This document shows positions 14,937 to 22,408 of a DNA stretch of 45,015 nt, piece after piece. The translations under genes were made by a program, and so were the position numbers. The notes below the pieces were generated by a model, which made no database searches, had not been told where the DNA came from, and saw nothing but the letters and a program-made list of their open reading frames with translations. The DNA is from an uncultured Prevotella sp. (lineage in GTDB: Bacteria > Bacteroidota > Bacteroidia > Bacteroidales > Bacteroidaceae), in contig ONYS01000025.1 in the NCBI GenBank assembly GCA_900322095.1, positions 1-45,015 on the forward strand, read 5' to 3'. Each line of letters opens with the position of its first letter. The first letter of the stretch is position 1.

Positions 14937-16961
14937 ATGAAAATCAAGTCACTTAAGCTTAAGGCACCAGCCCGATTGATGCTGTGCCTTCTATTTCTCT
15001 TTTTCTTAACCGCCGGTGCGCTGGCCCACAACACAGGCTCGGCCTACGACATCTGGCCCGTGCCCCAGCAGCAGGTTGTCGAGGACGGTACCGTGCCCAC
15101 CACCGCAGAGGCCACGCTGATCGTGGGCCGCGGCTGCGATGTGTACACCGTCAACCGTGCCAAGTCGGTGCTTTCTGAGCATGGCATCACGCCCGTCGTG
15201 GGCAAGAAGGCCGTCGATGGCCGCATGACCGTCGTCCTGGGTATCAACGGTTCGGGCGACGCTGCCGACAAGGCTGCCGCCAGTTTTCAGCTCGACCGCT
15301 CGGTGTTTGCCCAGCCTAAGTACGACCGCCATGCCATCGCCGTCGTTGGCGGACAGGGCGGAAAGGCGGAAGTCGTGATCCTCGGTGAGCACACCGATGC
15401 CGTGTTCTGCGGTCTGGCCTCACTCGAGCAGATGCTGGATGCCGACAGAGACCAACTGCGCAAGGTGCGTATCTACGACTATGCCGACACGCAGTACCGT
15501 GGCGTCATCGAGGGATATTACGGCGTGCCCTACAGCAAGGAGGTGACCGAGGACCTCTTCCGCTTCATGGCGCGCTACAAGATGAATACCTATATGTATG
15601 GCGCCAAGAGCGACCCCTATCATTCGCGCTATTGGGACAAGCCTTACCCGACGACCATTACTGCTAAGGAGCGGGAACTGGGCTATCTCTCGCAGGACAT
15701 GCTGCGCTCGATGACCGACGTGGCCCACCAGTGCAAGGTCAATTTCATCTGGGCCATCCATCCCGGACAGGCTTTTACCGACCCGGAGAAGACCGACGTG
15801 CTCGACCGGATTATGGCTAAGTTTGCCGATATGCACCGACTCGGCGTGCGCCAGTTCGGCGTCTTCGTCGACGATGTGGGTGTGCCCGACGACGCAGCCT
15901 CGCTCAAGTTGGGCGCCGACCGTCTGACCCGCCTGCAGCAGCTCATCGACGAGAAGTGGAACACCCGTCGCGCCCTTCCAGCCGACACCGTGAAACCGCT
16001 CCACTACGTGCCGCAGCTCTATGCCTACTCCTGGGTGGACGAGGCCAAGGCCAAGACGTTCTTCCAGTCGCTAAGCAGCACGCCCTCGAAGGTGAACATC
16101 TATATCACCGGCCGTGCCATCTGGACGGTGCCGAACAGTGAGGACCCCGCAAAGGTGAGCAGCTGGCTGGGACGCGAGGTGGCCTGGTGGTGGAACTATC
16201 CCTGCAACGACAACGATATGGACAAGCTTTTCATGCTCGACTCTTATCGCAACTTTGCCGACGAGGCCCACATCGACCGCAACGCCACGATGGATCCCGA
16301 CCTGCGTGGGGTGAAGACGCTCATCAGCAATCCCATGCAGCAGGGCGCTGCCAGCAAGGTGGCTCTCTTCGGCGTGGGCGACTACGGTTGGAACCGCCAT
16401 GCCTTCGACAACGACCGCTCCTGGATGGCCGCGCTGCATGCCGTGTTTGGCAACCTGTGGCCCCAGGCCTTCCGCCTCATGTCGAATATCTCCACCTACG
16501 ACCGTTCGACCCGTCTCTCCGACTGCATCCGTGCCTATAAGTCCAATCCTGCCTGCAAGTGCAGTGCGGAGGCACTGCTTCAGGAACTGAATTCCCTCAC
16601 GGCCGCTGCCGACTCCCTCTCAGCATTGGAGCATTCGGCCAATGAATCCGACCGCCTGCTTTGGACCGACATTCGGCCCTTCGTCAGCAAGGTGGGCGAC
16701 ATGTGCCGCTATGCTGCGGAGATGGTCGAAGCGTTGTCAAAAGGTCAGGACGCTTCTGACGTGCGCGAGAAGGTGAGGAACATGGACAACGAGAGCAAAT
16801 ACAAGTTAAACGTGCTCAACGGAATGGGCGAGGACATCCAGCTCTCTCAGCGTGAGGCCAATCCCTCTGCCAAGGTCTTGCGTCCCTTCCTCGACTGGCT
16901 AGAAAGAAGACCCACCCCCAACCCCTCCCTACAGAGGGAGGGGAGAATCAAGCAAGAGTAA
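14937..16961 (+). CDS. GH84 beta-N-acetylglucosaminidase (hyaluronidase / O-GlcNAcase type)
   Basis: A 674-residue exported glycosidase. It has a signal peptide (residues 1-30), an N-terminal alpha/beta domain like that preceding GH84 catalytic domains (about 36-180), and a catalytic TIM barrel beginning with YRGVIEGYYGVPYS (about 187-200). The paired catalytic aspartates are in FGVFVDDVG (Asp312 and Asp313), which by family precedent act on terminal beta-GlcNAc through substrate assistance by the N-acetyl group. A helical domain follows (about 490-650). The natural C-terminus has been replaced or extended: after DWLER the last 17 codons (RPTPNPSLQREG onward) are the translation of a C-rich dispersed repeat, which also leads to the stop codon. 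It is operonic with the sulfatase upstream. Substrate range (mucin, O-GlcNAc proteins or hyaluronan) is not decided by sequence. Confidence 0.92.
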   Translation: MKIKSLKLKAPARLMLCLLFLFFLTAGALAHNTGSAYDIWPVPQQQVVEDGTVPTTAEATLIVGRGCDVYTVNRAKSVLSEHGITPVVGKKAVDGRMTVVLGINGSGDAADKAAASFQLDRSVFAQPKYDRHAIAVVGGQGGKAEVVILGEHTDAVFCGLASLEQMLDADRDQLRKVRIYDYADTQYRGVIEGYYGVPYSKEVTEDLFRFMARYKMNTYMYGAKSDPYHSRYWDKPYPTTITAKERELGYLSQDMLRSMTDVAHQCKVNFIWAIHPGQAFTDPEKTDVLDRIMAKFADMHRLGVRQFGVFVDDVGVPDDAASLKLGADRLTRLQQLIDEKWNTRRALPADTVKPLHYVPQLYAYSWVDEAKAKTFFQSLSSTPSKVNIYITGRAIWTVPNSEDPAKVSSWLGREVAWWWNYPCNDNDMDKLFMLDSYRNFADEAHIDRNATMDPDLRGVKTLISNPMQQGAASKVALFGVGDYGWNRHAFDNDRSWMAALHAVFGNLWPQAFRLMSNISTYDRSTRLSDCIRAYKSNPACKCSAEALLQELNSLTAAADSLSALEHSANESDRLLWTDIRPFVSKVGDMCRYAAEMVEALSKGQDASDVREKVRNMDNESKYKLNVLNGMGEDIQLSQREANPSAKVLRPFLDWLERRPTPNPSLQREGRIKQE

Positions 16962-17150
16962 ATGTTAGGCCCTCCTACGCTCCGATGTTGGCTCCCCTCC
17001 CTTTGTAGAGGCTGTAACAAAACCTCCGAGATCTTCACTAGCCAAACCTCCCTACACAAAAAAAATTCTCAAATTCGACAATAAAGTGACAATCTGTTTA
17101 ATTTGTAGGGAGGGGACTGAGGGGTGGGTCTAGTGGGGGTGGGTCCTTCT
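16909..17150. repeat. C-rich dispersed repeats, intact and interrupted copies
   Basis: 16909-16947 is a full copy (CCCACCCCCAACCCCTCCCT, then AGAGGGAGGGGAGAA) overlapping the 3' end of the GH84 gene. 16975-17010 holds an inverse fragment (CTCCCCTCCCTTTGTAG). From 17045, CCTCCCTACACA is separated by about 55 AT-rich bases from TTTGTAGGGAGGGG (17098-17111). That looks like an inverted pair or a copy with an insertion, and it runs into GGTGGGTCTAGTGGGGGTGGGTCC. Confidence 0.6.
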
Positions 17151-17211
17151 TCATAGGCTTTTCCCTATCGTACTTTAGGGAAATCTTCTGCTGTATCATG
17201 TTGCATACCAT

Positions 17212-17219
17212 TATTTTTG
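17212..17219 (+). promoter_or_regulatory. -7 box for the BamE-like/DUF4476 gene
   Basis: TATTTTTG lies 24 bases before the ATG at 17244, giving a very short leader. No clear -33 TTG. Confidence 0.45.
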
Positions 17220-17243
17220 CATCTGAATAAAAAGACGTAGACT

Positions 17244-17882
17244 ATGAAATCTCTAAATAACAAGACAGCGCTGCTCATCTGCATCATGTTGCTGACATGC
17301 AGCTTGAGTGTAATGGCAAAAAGAAACGTTGAGCGGGGCATGACAAAAGACCAGGTGATGGAGATTCTGGGCAAACCGGAGAACACAAGCTTCGACGAGA
17401 CTGGTGAGATCTGGGAGTATATAAAGACGCCCTTGCTTGGTAATTATGTCACCCGTATCTTGGTATTCTTCGGCCGAGACAACCAAGTTCGAGCTTATCA
17501 GTCATCGACCATAGACGGAGATACCAATGCCCCTGTGGGCTACGGCCGTCGTCCCGGTGTCTGTCCTAATCCTCCAGCAGTAAATCCAGGCTACTATGAA
17601 CTCGACAACGAGTCATTCTCCGTATTATATAATAAGGTAAAGGACGCAAGTTTCGACAGCAATCGTTTCGACCTTATCGAGGTGGCCTGTCTGGGTTGTT
17701 GGTTCAATTGCTGTCAGGTGGCCAGTCTGCTCAAGTTGTTCTCCTTCAGCGATTCCAAGTTCAAGGTGTTGCGGATGATGGCTCCCCGTATCGTTGACCC
17801 ACAGAACGCCTCCGACATCTATCGGGTGTTTGATTTCTCCTCCGACAAAGACAAGGCCGCAGATATTCTGAGTGGACGGTAA
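17244..17882 (+). CDS. Secreted protein with BamE/SmpA-like and DUF4476-like domains
   Basis: A 212-residue exported protein. A signal peptide covers residues 1-25. Residues about 28-90 resemble the small BamE/SmpA fold: RGMTKDQVMEILGKPENT, then GEIWEYI and ILVFFGRDNQVRAY, the pattern of a first helix, a GxP turn and a four-strand sheet. After a Pro/Gly/Cys-rich linker (91-118), residues about 120-212 match DUF4476 (FDSNRFDLIEVA, QVASLLKLFSFSDSKFKVL, MAPRIVDPQNASDIYRVFDFSS), a Bacteroidetes helical domain with no known role. The CLGCWFNCC stretch is unusually cysteine-rich. The gene stands alone between two repeat islands. Function is unknown; the BamE-like part hints at the envelope. Confidence 0.72.
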   Translation: MKSLNNKTALLICIMLLTCSLSVMAKRNVERGMTKDQVMEILGKPENTSFDETGEIWEYIKTPLLGNYVTRILVFFGRDNQVRAYQSSTIDGDTNAPVGYGRRPGVCPNPPAVNPGYYELDNESFSVLYNKVKDASFDSNRFDLIEVACLGCWFNCCQVASLLKLFSFSDSKFKVLRMMAPRIVDPQNASDIYRVFDFSSDKDKAADILSGR

Positions 17883-17910
17883 GCAGTCCCTCTGCTGGCC
17901 CCACCCATAG

Positions 17911-18190
17911 CTAGACCTACCCCCAACCCCTCCCTACGGAGGGAGGGGAGAAGCAAGCGGGGAGTAAATGTTAGGAGCGCATAGGAGGGCCGTCATTCTT
18001 GACGGCCAAGAAAGAAGTGAATGCCGACTTTCCTATCCCTGAATGATTTACTTCTGATGTTCATTCGGTGTGCTTTCTTGGTCGTCAGGAATGACGACCT
18101 CCTACCATGCGGCGTCCCGCATTTGCGCCCTCCTCCCTTTGTAGGGAGGGGTAGGAAGTGGGTCCAGGTGGGTTTGGTAGGAGGTGGGTC
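17911..18190. repeat. Symmetrical repeat island: C-rich / REP / REP / C-rich
   Basis: Between two convergent genes lie, in order: a C-rich repeat (17911-17960), a REP-like palindrome GGCCGTCA-ttct-TGACGGCC (17988-18007), a second REP copy in the opposite sense, GGTCGTCA-ggaa-TGACGACC (18081-18100), and an inverted C-rich repeat (about 18130-18190). The whole is a large imperfect inverted repeat of about 280 bases. It may serve as a two-way terminator; no other terminator is visible for either gene. No gene is present here. Confidence 0.7.
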
Positions 18191-18195
18191 TTCTT

Positions 18196-21100
18196 TTAGC
18201 TATAGTCTTTCGGTGACACGCCAAACCGCTTCTTGAAGGTGCGGGAGAAATAGGCGATGGAAGAGAAACCGCATTCGTCGGACACTTCCGACACCGTCTT
18301 GCGGCCGGTCTTGAGCATGACGGCTGCCTTGTCGAGCTTGTAGTTGCGGAAATACTCGTTGGGTGTACAGCCCGTGAGCGACTTGACGAGCGCGTAGAGT
18401 TTGGCCCGGCTCACCAGCGTTGTCCTCACCAGCCGTGCGATGTCGAGGTCGCCATCCGTCAGATGCTGTTCGATGAACTTGTCGAGCTGCTTGAGGAAGA
18501 GTTTGTCCTTGGCGCTGATGTCCTGCTTGCTGTCCTGTTGCGAGGCTATGCCTACTTGCTGTTTGAGTTCTGTCCATCTCTGTCGTCGCGTGACAAGGTT
18601 GGCTACGACCTGCAGTAGATAGTCGGTGGCGAAAGGTCGGATGAGATAGGTGTCGGCGCCAGCCTCCATGCCGCTCACCTGATTGTCGGGAGACGTGTCT
18701 GAGGCAAGAAATATCCAAACAATGTCGGCTGTGGTCTCGTTCTGCTTGATACTCTTGCAGAACTCGAAGGAGGCAGATTTATCCTTCCCCACTTCGCAGA
18801 GGATGATGTCGGGCATTACACTTGTTGCCGTGTCGTAGGCTTTGACCGTGTCGTAGCGGTTGTATACGACGAATTGTTCCTCGAAAAGCTTACGAAGGAA
18901 GTAGGCGATGTTGACGTCGCTCTCCGCAATCACCATCTTTGGTTTGCCCTCTGCAGTGATGGCCGTGTCCTCATCGTGGCGTTGTCCTCTGGGAATCTCG
19001 TCGGTTTGCGAATACTGTTCGCTCTGCTCTAGCTGTCTGTGGGCCCATTCGCTGTCCTTGTAGGCATCCGGGGCTGTGGGGAAACGCATGGTGAAGCTGA
19101 CGCCCTGGTCGGTATTCTCCGCCTTGATGCTGCCATGATGCAGCTCCACGAGCGAACGTACGTAGTGCAGACCGATGCCGGCTCCCCAGTCGGCCGCCTT
19201 CGATGTGGCCATGTAGTAGCGCTTGAAGATGTCGGGCAGGGCCTCGTCGGGTATCCGCTCGCCCGTATTGGTAACCCTTATATAGAAGTTATCCGCCTCG
19301 CGGCCCATGGCGATTTCAATCGTTCCGCCCTGTGGAGTATGCAGGATGGCATTGCGTAGCAGGTTGTCGGTGGTCTTGCCTATCTTGTCGAGGTCGACAA
19401 TGGCGATGATGGGTGCGTCCATGCCCCGGCGCGTGATGGTGATGCCCTTCTCTGCCGCCGACACTTCAAAATGGCTTACAGGTCCTTCGACGAAGTCAAC
19501 GACATCGGCCTCCTCAACAGAAAGCCGCAGGGCGTCGTCCTCCAACTTGTTGAAATCCAGCATTTGGTTGATGAGCCGCAACAGAATGGTAGAGCTTTGC
19601 GAGATGAGCTTGACCATGTTCTGGCTGTTCTTCGAGAGTTCCTTGTCTTTGCGCAGCACGTCGACCGGTCCGCTGATCATGGCAATGGGATTGCGGAATT
19701 CGTGGGATATGTTGGCAAAGAAGTGCATGTTCATCTCGTTGATGTGGTGCGCCTGTCTCCGGCTCTCCTCAGCGGCGTTGGCATTGAGTCGCTCCACGTG
19801 AATGCGTAGGTAGAGATGGTTGATGTAATAGACCAGCAACAGGGCAATCGCAGCATAGGCCATCCATGCCCAAGCCGAGAGCAGAGGGTGGGGGAGAACG
19901 CGGATGCGGACTGTGGCCGTGCGCACCGACTGGGGATGCAGACGGCTCTGTGCCCTCACCTCGAAGGTGTAGTTGCCCGGTGGAAGCAGGTTGTAGCTGG
20001 CCTCGCCCTGACCGTCGTCGTGCCAAGTGTTCTCGGCCCCCTTCAGCCGATAGCGGTAGGTGTAAGCTCCAGTGAGGCCATGGTCGATGGCGGCAAAGTG
20101 AAGTTTGAAGCTGTTCTGATTATGGCTCAGGATGACGCGTGTGTCGGCATTGACCTGCGAAAGACCACATTGCAGGCGCAGGCTGTCGTTGCCGTCTACT
20201 ATGACGTCTTGGATGATGAGCTGGAACGGTTGGCTGGACTTCTGCATAGATGCGAGGTCAATCTGTCTCAACTGTTTTGAAGCCAGGCAGATCAGTTTCG
20301 ACTGATCCAGCGCGCAAAGGCTGTTGTCTTGTATGGGCTCACCGGTGCTTGCTTGCCAGATGCAGAGGGAGGTCTGCGTATCAGGCGAAAGCAACCATAC
20401 TCTGTTGTCCTGGGTATAAGTGAGCCTGTTGCCCAAGGCTACGACATTCGTCACGGGATGGGGAGAAACCGTCTTGACAGCCACAGCCTTCCCGCCGCCA
20501 GCGAAGGAGTAGAGTCCTCCGGATGTGCCCACAAAGTTTCTGCCCGAAACCACGGTCCGGCAGATGGGTTGGATGCCGTTGGGCAGTTTGCTGGCGAGCA
20601 CAGGACGCGACAAAGCCCGCGTCGCCACGTCGCCCCGCTCGCTCACGATGGGCGCCACGTTGGCTGAGGCTTTGAAAAGTTTGTTCACATAGCTGCCGCG
20701 GTGGAGTGCGTCGGTGATGATGACTCCGCCGTTGTCCAGCATCACCTCTATGCCCACAGGGGTGGCAAGCGCTTGCTTCTGCGTGGACCGCTCGTTGAGG
20801 CCTTCGTCGTAGAAATAGTCGAGCCGAAGACCGTCGGCTGCATGCAGACAGAACACGTGGGAGGTGGTGACCACCCAGAAACGCTGGGCAGAAAATCCTG
20901 TATTGAGTATGTGCTGCCGGGAATGGATGGGCATGAAATCTTCCAAAGAGTAGGTCGACAGTTGATTGGTGTGGGCATTGAAGAAAAATAGACTGTCGTT
21001 GAGCATAGCCCCCATCAAATGCTTTCGGCCGTCACTGACAAGCGACGCGATGCGCTGCGCAGGAAGCAGCCTGGTGAGGCGTTCCGACTCCGACTGCGCA

Positions 21101-22065
21101 TAATTCTGGCTATTGATATCGATTCTCCTGAATCCTTTCTGGAAATATCCAGCCCACAGATTCCCCTTCCTGTCGGCAAATAGCGTCTCAAGCGACCGGT
21201 AGTCTATGTTGTCCTGCACTTGTGCTGGCATCTTCTGCAGCTTGTAGTCGTTCAGTCCGAGACCATACAGGCCTTCATCGGTGCTGATCAGCAGCTTGTC
21301 TTTATAGAAAAGCAGTTGATCCACGACAAATCTCACAGCATCAGGATCATGATGCAGGACTTTAAGATTGCGCTTGTCGTAGACGGTCAGTCCCGATGTC
21401 AGCGAAGTGATGACGATGATCTTGTCGTTGGCGGCAGAGCGGTAGTCGGTTGGCGTCATTGAAAGATAGGAGAGACGCCGGAAAGCGCTGTCGCAGCTGA
21501 GGACAAAGATGCCGTCGTTGATGACCAACCGGCCATCACCACTCTGATAGATGTCGGCCTGGCGTGGCCTGCTGTTCACAGAGAAAGGCAGGCGAAGCAC
21601 GCGCTGGAAGGAATCGGTGCGGAGCATGCAAAGCTCATTGCCATAAATGGCCAGCATGCGGCCTTGAGCATCCTGGAACAGGCACTGTGCATTGTGGGTG
21701 GAAGCATTTGTGGGATACGACTTGAACTGGCCTAATCCTGTGTTCACGCAGATGCCCTGCGAAGTGCATACCCACATTTGGTCGTCCCTGTCGCGGAAAA
21801 TGCGGTTCACTTCGCTGGAAGGCAGGCTCGACTCGCTGTTTGCCTCATGCGTAAAAATTTGGTAGGAGTGGCCGTCGAAGATATTCAGGCCATGTTGCGT
21901 GCCTATCCACAGCATTCCGTCGGCGTCACGGTTGAGGCTGGTGGGCGTTGGTGAACTGAGCACAGCAGAGAAAGCCTGGCCCGCAGTTTTATGAGGCTTA
22001 ACACTGGTATGACTACAACCAGCGCAAATGAATAGGATTAAGAGTAGAGGCAGGTAGGTCCTCAT
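18196..22065 (-). CDS. Hybrid two-component system sensor-regulator (HTCS), with degenerate receiver
   Basis: A 1289-residue protein. Start chosen at the ATG at 22065, two codons inside a TTG-initiated frame. Lipobox at Cys17 (FICAGC), a periplasmic two-component regulator propeller (about 25-610; units like RDADGMLWIGTQHGLNIFD), a Y_Y_Y domain (about 640-715), a membrane segment (728-750), HisKA with His788 in ISHEFRNPI, a HATPase (about 880-1000), a receiver (about 1045-1165) and an AraC DNA-binding domain (about 1185-1289). In the receiver the acceptor Asp is Glu1091 (DIILCEV) and the conserved Lys is Arg1143 (YLIRPF). In the ATPase the G1 box reads NTGERI (Asn933) instead of DxGxGI. So normal phosphorelay may be altered. 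It is divergent from the TonB-receptor/esterase/GH78 operon, its likely target. Confidence 0.9.
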   Translation of the reverse strand: MRTYLPLLLILFICAGCSHTSVKPHKTAGQAFSAVLSSPTPTSLNRDADGMLWIGTQHGLNIFDGHSYQIFTHEANSESSLPSSEVNRIFRDRDDQMWVCTSQGICVNTGLGQFKSYPTNASTHNAQCLFQDAQGRMLAIYGNELCMLRTDSFQRVLRLPFSVNSRPRQADIYQSGDGRLVINDGIFVLSCDSAFRRLSYLSMTPTDYRSAANDKIIVITSLTSGLTVYDKRNLKVLHHDPDAVRFVVDQLLFYKDKLLISTDEGLYGLGLNDYKLQKMPAQVQDNIDYRSLETLFADRKGNLWAGYFQKGFRRIDINSQNYAQSESERLTRLLPAQRIASLVSDGRKHLMGAMLNDSLFFFNAHTNQLSTYSLEDFMPIHSRQHILNTGFSAQRFWVVTTSHVFCLHAADGLRLDYFYDEGLNERSTQKQALATPVGIEVMLDNGGVIITDALHRGSYVNKLFKASANVAPIVSERGDVATRALSRPVLASKLPNGIQPICRTVVSGRNFVGTSGGLYSFAGGGKAVAVKTVSPHPVTNVVALGNRLTYTQDNRVWLLSPDTQTSLCIWQASTGEPIQDNSLCALDQSKLICLASKQLRQIDLASMQKSSQPFQLIIQDVIVDGNDSLRLQCGLSQVNADTRVILSHNQNSFKLHFAAIDHGLTGAYTYRYRLKGAENTWHDDGQGEASYNLLPPGNYTFEVRAQSRLHPQSVRTATVRIRVLPHPLLSAWAWMAYAAIALLLVYYINHLYLRIHVERLNANAAEESRRQAHHINEMNMHFFANISHEFRNPIAMISGPVDVLRKDKELSKNSQNMVKLISQSSTILLRLINQMLDFNKLEDDALRLSVEEADVVDFVEGPVSHFEVSAAEKGITITRRGMDAPIIAIVDLDKIGKTTDNLLRNAILHTPQGGTIEIAMGREADNFYIRVTNTGERIPDEALPDIFKRYYMATSKAADWGAGIGLHYVRSLVELHHGSIKAENTDQGVSFTMRFPTAPDAYKDSEWAHRQLEQSEQYSQTDEIPRGQRHDEDTAITAEGKPKMVIAESDVNIAYFLRKLFEEQFVVYNRYDTVKAYDTATSVMPDIILCEVGKDKSASFEFCKSIKQNETTADIVWIFLASDTSPDNQVSGMEAGADTYLIRPFATDYLLQVVANLVTRRQRWTELKQQVGIASQQDSKQDISAKDKLFLKQLDKFIEQHLTDGDLDIARLVRTTLVSRAKLYALVKSLTGCTPNEYFRNYKLDKAAVMLKTGRKTVSEVSDECGFSSIAYFSRTFKKRFGVSPKDYS

Positions 22066-22088
22066 GATCAAAATGGTTTAGTTTTTTG

Positions 22089-22096
22089 CAAAGATA
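22089..22096 (-). promoter_or_regulatory. -7 box of the HTCS gene
   Basis: TATCTTTG on the minus strand lies 23 bases before the ATG at 22065, implying a leader of roughly 15 bases. Confidence 0.5.
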
Positions 22097-22370
22097 GCGA
22101 ACTATTTGCATATCAGCAAGTTTAAATACCAAAATATTCATTTGACCATTGATTCTATGCATTTGATTTATGGTATCTTATTAATTGTTTAATGGGCTTA
22201 TAAAAGCGAATCTTGATGAGAAATAACAATTTCTATAACTTATTGTATTATAAGTGATTAAGTTTATAATATAAAATTATTAATCAAATAATTAGAGTTT
22301 TGGTAAACAGAAAAATACGCATGAGCAACTTGAAAAGATGCGAGGTAAAAGCAAATAGGAGCGGAAGATG
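22097..22370. other. AT-rich divergent control region
   Basis: Intergenic DNA between the HTCS gene and the TonB-receptor operon, very AT-rich and without a supported gene. ACTTAT-tgtatt-ATAAGT (22238-22255) is a perfect 6-bp inverted repeat that could be a regulator site, but in such AT-rich sequence it may be chance. Confidence 0.3.
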
Positions 22371-22378
22371 TAATTTTG
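22371..22378 (+). promoter_or_regulatory. -7 box of the TonB-receptor/esterase/GH78 operon
   Basis: TAATTTTG lies 31 bases before the ATG at 22409. Its position rules out the upstream TTG start at 22376, which lies inside the box. No -33 TTG is visible, as often in regulated promoters. Confidence 0.55.
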
Positions 22379-22408
22379 CAGCAGAAAATTTCCAAAGACA
22401 AAAAACAA

